Of a DNA stretch of 64,000 bases, positions 34,228 to 43,065 are shown in pieces. The notes under the pieces are model-generated. The model was not told the origin of the DNA and made no database searches. It was given only the letters and a program-made list of their open reading frames with translations. Within the stretch, counting starts at the first letter, position 1, and every line of letters begins with the position of its first letter. Origin of the DNA: DATBLE01 sp963808815 (GTDB lineage Bacteria > Actinomycetota > Thermoleophilia > Gaiellales > Gaiellaceae); NCBI GenBank assembly GCA_963808815.1, contig CAWEGI010000019.1:248001-312000 (forward strand), given 5' to 3'. The position numbers and the translations under genes were made by a program.

Positions 34228-35349
34228 ATGAAGGTAGGCATCGTCGTGCCGTTTTCGTGGTCGTTCTGGGGGGCCGTGCTCGAGCACGCCGAGCTCAAGT
34301 CCGAGGCGCTCCGGGCGCGCGGCCACGAGGTCAAGATCGTGATCGGGAACGACCCGCCGGGCACGTTCACCCGCGCGCTGCACCCGCGCCACGGCCGCCA
34401 CGACGACCCGCCGCCCGACGTCATTCCGGTCGGGCGCACGGTGATCGTCCCCGCCAACGGCTCGCTGCCGAACCTCTGCCTCAGCCCGACAGTCCCCTTC
34501 AGGCTGAAGCGGGTCTTCGCCGAGGAGCGCTTCGACGTCCTCCACATGCACGAGCCGATGACGCCGGCGATCTGCGTGTCGGCGCTCGCCGTCGCCCGGT
34601 GCCCGGTCGTCGCCACCTGGCACGCGGCCGGGCGGCTCGGGTGGATGCACGCGGGGGTGCACTTCTGGGGGGCCCTGCTCGAGCGGATCGACCATCGGAT
34701 CGCCGTTTCGAACGAGGCCCGGAGCTCGGCCCAGGCGTGGTTCAAGGGCTGGGACTTCGAGGTGGTCCCGAACGGCGTGCTGATCCCGCCCGCCGCCGAC
34801 CCCGGGAATCGCGACGAGACGATCGTGTTCATCGGCCGTCACGACTCGCGCAAGGGGATGCCGGTCCTGCTGAGGGCGTGGCCCGACATCCGCCGCCGCA
34901 CCGGCGCCCGGCTGCGGCTGGTCGGCGCCGACCCGCTCGCGGTGCAGCTCCTGCTCGCGCGGCATCGCACGCCGAGCGACGGGATCGACGTTCTCGGTTT
35001 CCTGTCGCAGGAGAAGCTCACGGAGGAGCTGCTGCGCGCGAAGGCGCTCGCGGTGCCGTCGGTCGGTCAGGAGAGCTTCGGGATGGTGCTGACGCGTGGG
35101 TTCGCGTGCGCCGTCCCGGTGGTCGCGTCCGACATTCCGGGGTACAGGGCGGTCATGACCGACGAGACCGGCGTGCTGTTCCCTCCGGGCGACGACCGGG
35201 CACTGGCAGATGCGCTCGTCGGGCTGCTCGAGGACGAGCCACGCCGGCGGTCGCTCGGGGAGCAGGCGCGGAAGCTGGCGGTGGAGCGGTATTCGTGGGA
35301 CACGATCGCGGTGCGGCTCGAGCAGATCTACGAGGACGTCGCGGCGTGA
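34228..35349 (+). CDS. GT4-family glycosyltransferase (PimA-like)
   Basis: A 373-aa GT-B enzyme. The acceptor half has VGIVVPFSWSFWGAVLEHAE and DVLHMHEPMTPAICV. The donor half has IVFIGRHDSRKGMPVLLRAW and a GQESFGMVLTRGFACAVPVV stretch with the conserved E-x7-E region. It resembles mannosyltransferases that build phosphatidylinositol mannosides on the inner membrane face. ATG 34228. The stop overlaps the GTG of the next gene, which encodes a lipid-type membrane protein, so both probably serve the envelope. Confidence 0.85.
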   Translation: MKVGIVVPFSWSFWGAVLEHAELKSEALRARGHEVKIVIGNDPPGTFTRALHPRHGRHDDPPPDVIPVGRTVIVPANGSLPNLCLSPTVPFRLKRVFAEERFDVLHMHEPMTPAICVSALAVARCPVVATWHAAGRLGWMHAGVHFWGALLERIDHRIAVSNEARSSAQAWFKGWDFEVVPNGVLIPPAADPGNRDETIVFIGRHDSRKGMPVLLRAWPDIRRRTGARLRLVGADPLAVQLLLARHRTPSDGIDVLGFLSQEKLTEELLRAKALAVPSVGQESFGMVLTRGFACAVPVVASDIPGYRAVMTDETGVLFPPGDDRALADALVGLLEDEPRRRSLGEQARKLAVERYSWDTIAVRLEQIYEDVAA

Positions 35350-36437
35350 ACCGGCTGGGGAAGCTGCTGCGGTCACCGTGGAGTCGTGGCGGGATCGTGC
35401 TCGCCTTCCTCGCGGGTGTCGGCGCGCTGCTCTGGTGGCACGGGCCACACTGGGGGGACTTCAAAGACGCCTTCACGCAGGTTCAGTGGGAGTGGGTGGC
35501 CGCAGCGGTCGGGCTCAACCTGCTCTCGATCGTGGCGCGCTCGTTCGCCTGGGACGCGGTGATCCACTCGGCGATGCCGCCGCCGTTTCCGAGCTTCCCG
35601 CTCGTGTTCGCGGCCTTCTGCGTCGGGTTGCTGGCCAACGCGGTGCTGCCCGGCCGGGTGGGCGAGCTCGCGCGCGTGGCAGTCCTCAACCGCCGGCTCG
35701 ACAGTCGACGGCGCGGCCTCTGGCCGACGCTCGTCGGCACCGTGTTCGCCCTCCGCGTGTTCGACCTCGTCCCCGTGTTGCTGCTGGTGATCTTCGTCCT
35801 GACCACGGCGAACATCCCAGGCTGGGCGTTCACCAGCCTGGTGATCGTGCTCTCGATCGGCGTCGCGCTCTTCCTGTTCGCCTTCGCCAGCGCCCGGCAC
35901 TACGGCACGACGCGGATCGAGGGGATGGGCTCGGTGAAGCGCGTCGTCACCATGGCCCGCCTCGGCCTCGGCGTCATGCGCAGCCCGGGCGCGGCCGCGC
36001 TCGCGATCCTCGGCCAGTGCGTCGGCTGGGCGCTCCAGCTGCTGGCGGTCTGGTCGGCGATGCGGGCGTTCGACATCCACGAGGGCCTGACCGCCGCCGC
36101 CGTCGTGCTGCTGCTGATGAACGTCGCGACGATCATCCCGCTCTGGCCGGGCAACGTCGGGCTCGTCCAGGTCGCGGTCGCGACGCCGCTCGTCCGCTAC
36201 GGCGTCGACTACGGCAAGGGCGTCGCGTTCGGCTTCGGGCTGCAGGCGATCGAGGCGTCGGTCGGTGTCGGGATCGGGTTGATCTTCCTCGGCCGCGAGG
36301 GGCTGTCGTTCGCGCGGCTCCGCGAGATGCCTGGTGCGGTCACCGCCGACGACGAGGAGGAAGACGAGGAGGCGTCCGAGTCGCAGCGGCAAGGGGCGTC
36401 CGAGCGTGAGCCCCAGCGCTCTCGCGTGCCCGGCTAG
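35346..36437 (+). CDS. LPG-synthase transmembrane-domain (UPF0104) protein
   Basis: A 363-aa membrane protein with about eight membrane segments matching the lysylphosphatidylglycerol synthase TM domain: NLLSIVARSFAWDAVI, CVGLLANAVLPGRVGELARV, RVFDLVPVLLLVIFVL and MNVATIIPLWPGNVGLVQVA. Stand-alone members are thought to act as lipid-linked flippases or glycolipid transporters. The C-terminus is a long acidic, then Ser/Gln/Arg-rich tail. The gene is coupled to the upstream glycosyltransferase and overlaps the downstream glycerate kinase by 32 bases. Confidence 0.85.
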   Translation: MNRLGKLLRSPWSRGGIVLAFLAGVGALLWWHGPHWGDFKDAFTQVQWEWVAAAVGLNLLSIVARSFAWDAVIHSAMPPPFPSFPLVFAAFCVGLLANAVLPGRVGELARVAVLNRRLDSRRRGLWPTLVGTVFALRVFDLVPVLLLVIFVLTTANIPGWAFTSLVIVLSIGVALFLFAFASARHYGTTRIEGMGSVKRVVTMARLGLGVMRSPGAAALAILGQCVGWALQLLAVWSAMRAFDIHEGLTAAAVVLLLMNVATIIPLWPGNVGLVQVAVATPLVRYGVDYGKGVAFGFGLQAIEASVGVGIGLIFLGREGLSFARLREMPGAVTADDEEEDEEASESQRQGASEREPQRSRVPG

Positions 36438-37351
36438 CCTCAAGGGTTCGCTCAGCGCGACCGCTGCTGCAGACGCGCTGACGGAGGGGTTCGCGTCCGC
36501 AGGCGTGGATGCCACCGCGATGCCGGTGGCCGACGGCGGCGAGGGGACCGTCGACGCGCTGTGCTCCCGGTTCGAGCAGGTCGAGACGGTCGACGCGTTC
36601 GGCCGATCCGCGGATTGCCCGTGCCGGCGTGCTCGCCGACGGCTCGCGCGTCGTCGAGGCGGCGGAGGCGATCCCGCTCGACCCGGCGCGTCTCGACGTC
36701 CTCGCGGCGTCGAGCCGCGGGCTTGGGCAGTGGATCGCGCAGTATCGGGAGTGCTCCCTGGTCGTGACGGTCGGCGGCACGGCGACGATGGACGCTGGAG
36801 CCGGGCTCCTCGAGGTCCTCGACCGTCTGCCCGGGCCGACACGCGTGCTCTGCGACGTCGCGACGACGTTGTACGACGCGCCGCACCTCTTCGGCCCGCA
36901 GAAGGGCGCCACGTCCGAGCAGGTCGTCGAGCTGGAGGCGCGCTTCCGCCGGATCGACCGGTTGGCTCCCTTCGCCGGGTTGCCCGGCTCCGGGGCGGCG
37001 GGCGGCCTCGGCGCTGCGCTCGCGTCGCTGGGGGCGGAGCTGGTGCCGGGCGCGGACGCGGTCCTCGACCTGCTCGGCTTCGATCCGGTGCCCTACGACC
37101 TCGTCGTCACCGGGGAGGGAGCGGTCGACGCGACCACCTGGGAGGGGAAGGCCCCCGCTGCGGTCGCCCGTCGCTGCGCCGGCGCGGACGTCCGCTGCGC
37201 CGTGTTCGGCGGGTTGGTCCAGGCAGGGACGGTCCCCCGGGGACTGTCCGTGGAACTGGTCCCGCTCAGCGGCGACCCGGATCGCGCCCGCGCGGATCTC
37301 GTCGAGCTCGGGGAGAAGCTGGGGCGCGCTCTAGCTGTTCGCGACGCGTAG
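36406..37351 (+). CDS. Glycerate kinase, compact form (one frame break near 36609)
   Basis: The N-terminal part (ALACPASLKGSLSATAAADA, PVADGGEGTVDAL) is in one frame. The rest (GVLADGSRVVEAAEAIPLDP, VVTVGGTATMDAGAGLLEVL, HLFGPQKGATSEQVVELEAR, YDLVVTGEGAVD) is one base further on. Corrected, it is 314 aa, against about 370-380 for typical GlxK/GarK enzymes; the region before FGPQKGA is shortened. The enzyme phosphorylates D-glycerate. GTG 36406. Its 3' end overlaps the convergent cNMP-binding gene by 21 bases. Confidence 0.75.
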
Positions 37352-37735
37352 CCGCTTCGCCATCTTCTGGAGCAGCTCCCACGCGATCGAGGCGTTGTCT
37401 TCGACCAGCGGCCGGAATTCCCAGGAGGTGAGTCCGTACGCGATCACGTCGGTGGTCGCGGTCACGGTCGCCGTGCGGGGGCCGTCGTCGATCAGCGCGA
37501 CCTCGCCGAAGTAGTCGCCGGGGCCGCCTGTACCCACGTTGTCGTCATGGATCGTGTAGTCGACCATCCCCTCGCTGATCACGAAGAACCCGACGCCGCG
37601 TTGCCCCTCGGTCGCGATCACGTCACCGGCCGAGAAGGTGCTCTCCTTGAACGAGTCGGCGAGCTTCTTCAGATCACGGTCGGAGAAGCTCTCGAAGAGC
37701 TCGACCTTGCGCAGGAGATCCGGGGGCGCGGGCAC
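37331..37735 (-). CDS. Stand-alone cyclic-nucleotide-binding domain protein
   Basis: A 134-aa single CRP-type sensory domain: VELFESFSDRDLKKLADSF, FSAGDVIATEGQRGVGFFV, and the phosphate-binding cassette YFGEVALIDDGPRTATV with the Glu and Arg pair that contacts cyclic nucleotides. No DNA-binding or catalytic domain follows. It is the last gene of an operon with xseA and xseB (12 bases after xseB). The GTG at 37735 keeps the domain complete; no clear ribosome site is seen. Confidence 0.8.
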   Translation of the reverse strand: MPAPPDLLRKVELFESFSDRDLKKLADSFKESTFSAGDVIATEGQRGVGFFVISEGMVDYTIHDDNVGTGGPGDYFGEVALIDDGPRTATVTATTDVIAYGLTSWEFRPLVEDNASIAWELLQKMAKRLRVANS

Positions 37736-37746
37736 GACTGGTGAGC

Positions 37747-37947
37747 TTATCCCGAGGGACGCGCTGCGTCGACTCGCCTGGCCAGCTCCTCGATCTTCCC
37801 TTCTGCCGCCTCCAGCTGGGCCGCGCAGAAGCGGTAGAGCTCCTCGCCGCGCTCCCATAGCTTCAGTGCCTCGTCCAGGCCGGCGTCTCCGCGCTCGAGG
37901 CGCTCGACGATCCCTGCGAGTTCCTTCTCCGCTTCCTCGTAGGTCAC
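37747..37947 (-). CDS. xseB: Exodeoxyribonuclease VII small subunit
   Basis: A 66-aa subunit with the typical sequence TYEEAEKELAGIVERLERGD, then LDEALKLWERGEELYRFCAA and a short acidic-helical end. It starts with a GTG at 37947 that overlaps the corrected stop of xseA. As printed, the xseA frame runs straight into xseB and looks like a fusion; this results from one extra base near 37995. XseB binds XseA in multiple copies to degrade single-stranded DNA. Confidence 0.85.
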   Translation of the reverse strand: MTYEEAEKELAGIVERLERGDAGLDEALKLWERGEELYRFCAAQLEAAEGKIEELARRVDAARPSG

Positions 37948-39087
37948 TCGACCCTGGCTCCGAAGCGTCCGTCGACCACCTCGACCTGCGATCGGGTCTC
38001 CGGTCGAGACCGCCGCCGCCGACCGAACGAGTTCGCCCTCGCGGCGGACGATCGCATAGCCGCGTTCGAGGGTCGCGCGCGGGGACAGCGCTCGCAGGCG
38101 GCCTGCGGTCTGTGCGAGCGCGGCGCGCCGGCGCTCCACCAGCAGCGCCGGTGCGCGGCGCAAGCGCTCATGTGCTCGGCCCAGGCGCTGGGCATGGTGC
38201 TCGACCACGCGCCGCGCCCCGCGGGCGAGTGCCTCTCGTGACCGGTTCAGGCCGGCGACCAGCTCGTCGAGGTCAGGGACGACCAGGCGGCCCGCAGCCG
38301 TCGGCGTCGAGGCGCGCCGGTCGGCGGCGAGGTCGCAGAGCGGCGTGTCCTGCTCGTGCCCGACCGCGGTCACGATCGGCACTGGACAGCCTGCCACCGC
38401 CCGGACCAGGCGCTCTTCGCTGAAAGGAAGGAGATCCTCGAAGCCGCCGCCGCCGCGGGCGAGCACGATCACGTCTACCTCGCGCTCTGCCGCCACCGCC
38501 GCCAGCGCTTCGACCATTGCCGCTGCAGCGCGACGGCCCTGCACCAGTGTCTCGGCGACGACGACCTGCGCAGGAGGAAAGCGCGTCTGGATCGCCGTCA
38601 GCACGTCGCGCTTGGCTGCGGCGTCGTTGCCGGTGACGAGCCCGATCCGGCGCGGCAGGCGCGGCAGCGGGCGCTTGCGGCTCTCGGCGAACAATCCCTC
38701 GGCGGCGAGCTTCGCCTTCAGCCGTTCGAGCGCGGCCAGGTGTTCGCCGAGCCCGAACCGCTCGATCGAGAGCGCCCGTAGCCGGAGCTCGCCCTTCTGG
38801 GTCCAGAGCTCCGGCCGCCCGTAGACGTGGACTCGCTCGCCGTTGGTCAGATCGAGCCGAAGCGCGTCGAACTGGCCCCGCGGCATCGCCGCCGAGAGGC
38901 AGGCGCCGGTCTCGGGGTCCTTGAGCGTGAAGAAGACGGTCTGCCAGCCGGCCTGCCGGCGGAGCTCGGTCACCTCGCCCTCGACCCAGATCGTCGGTAG
39001 GCGTTGCAGCCACTGGGCGATGCCCTGGTTGAACGCCGCGACCGTGAACACTTTGCGGTCGCCGTAGACGATCGGCTCCATCTTCAT
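37944..39087 (-). CDS. xseA: Exodeoxyribonuclease VII large subunit (one frame break near 37995)
   Basis: An OB-fold domain (FTVAAFNQGIAQWLQRLPTI, VEGEVTELRRQAGWQTVFFT) is followed by the catalytic domain (RIGLVTGNDAAAKRDVLTAI, DVIVLARGGGGFEDLLPFSE, PIVTAVGHEQDTPLCDLAAD) and a coiled-coil. The C-terminal strand VEVVDGRFGARVE is in a second frame that ends at 37944. Corrected length is 380 aa, near the family norm of 400. It is the first gene of the xseA-xseB-cNMP operon, and a GC-rich hairpin lies upstream at about 39141-39173. Confidence 0.85.
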
Positions 39088-39140
39088 GGCCGCATCGTAG
39101 GACGCGGGCCGGTGCCGGGACGCGAGGCGGGCTTCCGTTG

Positions 39141-39173
39141 GCCGGCTCGTGCCCCGAACGGGGCGCGGCCGGC
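39141..39173 (-). terminator. Nested hairpin between the 71-aa gene and xseA
   Basis: GCCGGC at 39141-39146 pairs with the same palindromic sequence at 39168-39173, enclosing GCCCCG/CGGGGC (39151-39156 with 39159-39164). Its position between two minus-strand genes fits a terminator. Confidence 0.5.
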
Positions 39174-39217
39174 AGCCTGTCGCGCGTCGGCGGGCTTTGC
39201 CCGGCGACGCTTGCGGA

Positions 39218-39433
39218 CTAGAGCAGGATGCGCGCGGCCGTCTCGTGCGCGCAGCCGGAGGCGACGAGCTCGACCGCGTTGTGGAGGTCGGCTTCGCTGT
39301 CGGCGAGCTTCTCCGCGAGCGGCAGCGGGTAACCGGCCTCGATCAGCACGTGGAGCCGCCAGCTCTGCACCTTGGCGCGCTCGTGATCGTTGTCGGTCTC
39401 GATCGCTTGGGCCATTTCAGTGATCTCGCTCAT
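39218..39433 (-). CDS. Small conserved helical protein (71 aa)
   Basis: The 71-aa protein reads SEITEMAQAIETDNDHERAK, then SWRLHVLIEAGYPLPLAEKL and ADSEADLHNAVELVASGCAH. This is a compact helical protein of a kind seen in many actinobacteria next to unrelated genes. Function unknown. The ATG at 39433 begins the conserved part; upstream in-frame sequence is Arg/Ser rich and poor. Confidence 0.65.
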   Translation of the reverse strand: MSEITEMAQAIETDNDHERAKVQSWRLHVLIEAGYPLPLAEKLADSEADLHNAVELVASGCAHETAARILL

Positions 39434-39500
39434 CTGTCGGCTTCGTTCGCTCTCTCGTAGACGTTCCCTCCGACGTGAAGTTGGCCTCCTCACCGATTCT

Positions 39501-40454
39501 TTACGCGCGCATGCGGTCACGTAGTGACGCTTCGAGCGTGGCCAGCCGACGCTCGAGCGACGCGAGCGTTCCCTCGTACCGCCGCTCCAGCCTTCCGCCC
39601 GCCGTGTCGTTGAACTCGGCGAGCCGTTCGGCCAGCAGGCGGTCTGCCTGCCGCACGAACCCCTCGATCGACCGGTCGAGCTCGCGGGAGAGCTGGCGGC
39701 CCGCCTCCTCCCTCGCCGATCGGATCGTCGATCCGAACTCGACCGCCGCCTCCTCGCCCAGGCGGGTCGTCTCGCGGCCGACCGAGCGCTCGACCTGCTC
39801 GACCAAGCGGCGTTCGACGTCGGCGAAGGTCTCGGCCAGCGTGCGTTGCGACTCCGTGAGCTCGCGGTCGATCTGTTCGGTCAGCGTGCGCTCGCGCGTC
39901 CGCAGGCGGTCGGCGACCTCGTGCAGTGCCCGGCGCCGCTCGGCCGCATGGGTCTCGAGCTCGTTCGTTGCCTCGTCGATCGCCTCCTTGATCTGACGCG
40001 TCACGTCCTCTCGGACGCGGGTGAGTGCGGCCCGGTTGACCTCGGTTTCGGCGACGAGCCGCTCGGTCTCCCCGGCGAACCGGGACTCGGCGTCGGTCAT
40101 CAGCTGCCGCTGCCGCTGCTCGATCCGGGCGACCTGGGTCGCGAGCCCCTCGCGCACGCGCTCGACGTCCTGTTGCCACGCGCTCAGCTTTCCCTCGATC
40201 TCCTTCTGGGCGGCGATCAGCCGCCCGGAGAGCTCGGTCAGCACGCGCTGCTCGGCGCGGACGAGCTCGTCACGGCGCTCCTCGGCCAGCCGGCGGTGCT
40301 CCTCCGTGAGCATGGCGCTCGTCTCGGCGCGGGCCACGGCGAGTGTCCGCTGGAGCTCGGCCTCGCTCTGCTCCACCTCCGCCTTGACCAGCGCGTCGAT
40401 CCGCGCCTTCGCCTCGAGGAAGGCCTCGTCCTCGGTCTGGCGCTTCCGCCGCAT
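39501..40454 (-). CDS. Long coiled-coil protein
   Basis: A 317-aa protein that is almost entirely heptad-patterned, Glu/Arg/Ala-rich helix from residue 5 to 310 (for example AEVEQSEAELQRTLAVARAE and ERTLTEQIDRELTESQRTL). It has no membrane segment or enzymatic motif. It could be a structural or scaffold protein of the envelope or nucleoid. It is divergent from the hypothetical gene at 40488 with 33 bases between the starts. Confidence 0.7.
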   Translation of the reverse strand: MRRKRQTEDEAFLEAKARIDALVKAEVEQSEAELQRTLAVARAETSAMLTEEHRRLAEERRDELVRAEQRVLTELSGRLIAAQKEIEGKLSAWQQDVERVREGLATQVARIEQRQRQLMTDAESRFAGETERLVAETEVNRAALTRVREDVTRQIKEAIDEATNELETHAAERRRALHEVADRLRTRERTLTEQIDRELTESQRTLAETFADVERRLVEQVERSVGRETTRLGEEAAVEFGSTIRSAREEAGRQLSRELDRSIEGFVRQADRLLAERLAEFNDTAGGRLERRYEGTLASLERRLATLEASLRDRMRA

Positions 40455-40487
40455 CGGACCTCCATCGTAGGGGAGTATCCGCCGGCG

Positions 40488-41037
40488 GTGGAGCTACAGG
40501 CCGACCTCGAACGCATCGCCGCGGCCGCCGCCGCACTCGCCGGCTCGGGCGAGGAGGTCGGCGGCGTGATTCCGACCGAGCCGGAGCCCGGTCGGCGCGT
40601 CTATCTGTGCGCTTACTCGGGGCCGGGGCGGACGTGGGCTGCGCTCGACGAGCAGGGCCGGATCGTCGGCGAGCGCGCGGTCGTCCGGGCGGCCGTTTCG
40701 ATCGCCGCCCTGTGCGAGCTGGCGGAGGAGTCGGCGGGCGGCGGGAAGCTCGAGGAGCTCCGCCGGGAGCTCGTCGCGCTCCGTCTGACGGAGCGCCCCG
40801 AGGGGATCGAGGAGGCGGAGACGGCCGCGCTCGCGCTGGAGCAGACGATCCTGCCTCCGCCGCGGCTCGCGACGGCCGAGTACCTCGACGCCATCGGGGC
40901 GGCCGTCCGGCGGCTCGAGCTGGCGCTCGGCGACAGCATGGCCTCCCCGTTCGCGGAGGCAATGACGCACGGCCGTGAGCGCGGTGAGCGAGCTCGAGCG
41001 CGAGGTAGTGGCCGGCTACAAGGGTGACCTCACGTAA
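40488..41037 (+). CDS. Hypothetical protein (one frame break near 40979)
   Basis: A 182-aa protein after correction. The main frame gives ADLERIAAAAAALAGSGEEV, RRVYLCAYSGPGRTWAALDE and ALEQTILPPPRLATAEYLDA. The end SAVSELEREVVAGYKGDLT is in the next frame, which stops at 41037; the unbroken frame instead ends in a low-complexity Arg/Gly tail. No family recognised. The pattern of a beta N-terminus and helical C-terminus suggests a small cytoplasmic protein. Confidence 0.55.
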
Positions 41038-41048
41038 CCTTGGAGGCG

Positions 41049-41348
41049 ATGGAGGAAGGTGGATTCAGCTTCCCGTTCGGCGGCGATCCGGAGGACCTGA
41101 TGCGCGGCCTCCGCGAGTTCGCGGAGCAGCAGGCCGAGTCGGTCGCCGAGGCGCAGCGCGAGCAGTTCGCGACGCTGACGCTGAACACGGCGGTCCAGCT
41201 GACCGCCGCTGCGCTCCAGCGAGTCGAGGCGACCGGCGGCGCCGACGAGCAGGCGATCGCGCTTCGCGATGCAATGCGCATCCTGTTCCCCGAGGCAGTC
41301 GCGCTGGTCAGCGCGGCGCGCCAGGGGTTCATGCGCGAAGCGCGCTAG
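41049..41348 (+). CDS. Hypothetical helical protein (99 aa)
   Basis: The protein starts MEEGGFSFPFGGDPEDLMRG and continues as helices (AEQQAESVAEAQREQFATLT, VQLTAAALQRVEATGGADEQ). It resembles small actinobacterial proteins of unknown role that follow the 40488-type gene. The start is ATG 41049 or an in-frame TTG at 41040; GGAGG overlaps both. It may be co-transcribed with 40488. Confidence 0.55.
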   Translation: MEEGGFSFPFGGDPEDLMRGLREFAEQQAESVAEAQREQFATLTLNTAVQLTAAALQRVEATGGADEQAIALRDAMRILFPEAVALVSAARQGFMREAR

Positions 41349-41372
41349 TTCAGCGCTCAGGCGAGAGCCGCG

Positions 41373-42011
41373 CTAGCCCTGCTTCGTCGCCACCAGCAGG
41401 AACTCGGCCGGGATGCGGGGGTCGTGCCGGCCACCGAGCTCCTTGGCGGGCGGCGGCAGCTCGTCGAGCTCGACCAGCTTCAGCCCGGCGCCGACGAACG
41501 CGGTGACGATCCCGCCCAGCCGCCGGCGCCCCTCCTCGAAGTAGCTCTCGCGCCAACGGAGGTCGACCGGGTCCACGCAGTCGGCGACCGGGTGTTGGTC
41601 GCAGACGACGAGGCGGCCGCTCTTGCGCAGGGCCGCGGCTGCGGCCGCGGCGAGCAGACCGGGCTCGGGCACCTGGGCAAGAGCCCCCTCGCCGGCGTAG
41701 ACCACTGCGAACCGGCGCCGGCGCAGCTGGAGCGGCAGCTCGTGCAGCTCGGCCTGGAAGAACGCCGCGTTGGGCGCCCGTTCGCGGGCCACGGCGAGCG
41801 CCTCCGCCGAGGGGTCGATCCCGCTGACGAGAGCGCCGAGCGCCAGCAGGTCGGCGGTCGCCTCGCCGGTGCCGCAGGCGAGATGGAGCACGTGCTTGCC
41901 TTCCAAACCGAGCAGCCGCTCGCGCACGGCCTCGGGCAGCCCGCGTCCGCCCTCGGGCGGTCGGCCGAACCGCCCTTCCCACGCCGCCCGGTTCTGCTCA
42001 GTCGGCCACAC
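41373..42011 (-). CDS. SAM-dependent class I methyltransferase
   Basis: A 212-aa methyltransferase. HVLHLACGTGEATADLLALG is motif I, followed by GIDPSAEALAVARERAP, FAVVYAGEGALAQVPEP and LRKSGRLVVCDQHPVADCVD. The start is a GTG at 42011, 11 bases past the fabL stop, so it is the third gene of the operon. An RRWRESYFEEGRRR-like segment may shape the substrate pocket. The target is unknown. Confidence 0.8.
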   Translation of the reverse strand: MWPTEQNRAAWEGRFGRPPEGGRGLPEAVRERLLGLEGKHVLHLACGTGEATADLLALGALVSGIDPSAEALAVARERAPNAAFFQAELHELPLQLRRRRFAVVYAGEGALAQVPEPGLLAAAAAAALRKSGRLVVCDQHPVADCVDPVDLRWRESYFEEGRRRLGGIVTAFVGAGLKLVELDELPPPAKELGGRHDPRIPAEFLLVATKQG

Positions 42012-42022
42012 GGTCGGCGTCC

Positions 42023-42754
42023 CTAGACCACGAGCGAGAATCCGCCGTCGACCACGATCGTCTGACCGCGGATCATCTCCGCCTCGGACGAGCAGAGGAA
42101 CGCCACTGCGTCGGCGACGTCGCCGGGCTCGACCAGCCGGCCCGCCGGCGTGCGGGCGAGGCTGCCGGCGAGCATCTGCTCGCGGTTCGGGAAATGGTCG
42201 AGCGCGCCGGTCTCGACGACGCCACCCGAGACTGCGTTCACGCGGATCCCTTGCGAAGCCAGCTCGACGGCGAGGTAGCGGACGAGCGCCTCCAGCGCCG
42301 CCTTGGAAGTGCCGACGAGGACGTAGTTCTCGAGCACGCGGGTCGACCCCAGGCTGGAGACCCCGACGAGCGACGAGCCGGCAGGCATCTGCGGCGCGGC
42401 CGCGCGGGCGAGCGACAGGAAGGCACGGGCGTTCGCGGCGAGCGTCCAGTCGAAGTGCTTGTCGGTGGTCTCCAGCGCCGGCCGGATCACCCCGGTCGCG
42501 GCGCAGTGGACGACCGCGTCCAGCGGGCCGAGCGCGGCGACCTCGTCGGCGACGCGCGTCGAGGCGACGTTGCCGCGCACGAGCACCGGCTCGGCGCCGA
42601 GCGACCGCAGCTCCTCGGCGGTTTCCTCCGCCGCGGCGTCGTTCCGGAGATAGCCGATCGCCACCCGCTTTGCGCCGTCCTGCGCGAAGCGCCGCGCGAC
42701 CTCTCGCCCGATTCCCCTCGAGCCCCCGGTGACGAGGACCGACGAGGCGGTCAA
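42023..42754 (-). CDS. fabL: FabL-type enoyl-ACP reductase
   Basis: A 243-aa SDR that matches the FabL (enoyl reductase III) group. The cofactor loop TGGSRGIG is followed by SSLGSTRVLENYVLVGTSKA, in which Tyr144 and Lys151 are spaced Tyr-x6-Lys as in enoyl reductases, not Tyr-x3-Lys as in ketoreductases. The end HFPNREQMLAGSLARTPAGR and MIRGQTIVVDGGFSLVV is also typical. It would reduce trans-2-enoyl-ACP in fatty acid elongation. It overlaps the upstream 90-aa gene by 4 bases. Confidence 0.85.
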   Translation of the reverse strand: MTASSVLVTGGSRGIGREVARRFAQDGAKRVAIGYLRNDAAAEETAEELRSLGAEPVLVRGNVASTRVADEVAALGPLDAVVHCAATGVIRPALETTDKHFDWTLAANARAFLSLARAAAPQMPAGSSLVGVSSLGSTRVLENYVLVGTSKAALEALVRYLAVELASQGIRVNAVSGGVVETGALDHFPNREQMLAGSLARTPAGRLVEPGDVADAVAFLCSSEAEMIRGQTIVVDGGFSLVV

Positions 42755-43023
42755 CGCCGCGACGGGAGCGGGTCGTCCGCCGGCGCCGAGCTCGGGATCT
42801 GTTTCCAGCCGGGGCGCTCCGGCGCTTCCCGGCGCGCGTCGTCGGCCTTGGACGAGGCATGGCCGAGCCGGTCGAGCAGCGCCATCTTCTCCTCGGCGTG
42901 GCGGCGCACCGGGTTGTCCTCGGGGAGATCGAGCACGAGCTCACGAACGCGGGCTCGGATCTGGTAGGCGAAGTGCGGCGTCGCCGGCGCGACGAGCGCG
43001 TCGATCTCCTCGATGGTCGCCAC
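42751..43023 (-). CDS. Small conserved protein upstream of fabL (90 aa)
   Basis: The 90-aa sequence reads VATIEEIDALVAPATPHFAY, then QIRARVRELVLDLPEDNPVR, RHAEEKMALLDRLGHASSKA and a Pro/Ser-rich tail. It is a soluble helical protein without recognised domain. The GTG at 43023 starts the operon with fabL and the methyltransferase. The tight coupling to fabL suggests an accessory role, but that is inference only. Confidence 0.6.
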   Translation of the reverse strand: MATIEEIDALVAPATPHFAYQIRARVRELVLDLPEDNPVRRHAEEKMALLDRLGHASSKADDARREAPERPGWKQIPSSAPADDPLPSRR

Positions 43024-43065
43024 ACGCTGAAGCCTACCGCGGCCGCTTGCGGATACGTTCACGAG

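Noticed and set aside
40238..40962. Minus-strand Arg/Pro-rich frames opposite the 40488 gene
   Set aside because: They are codon-bias shadows, with no motif and extreme amino acid composition.
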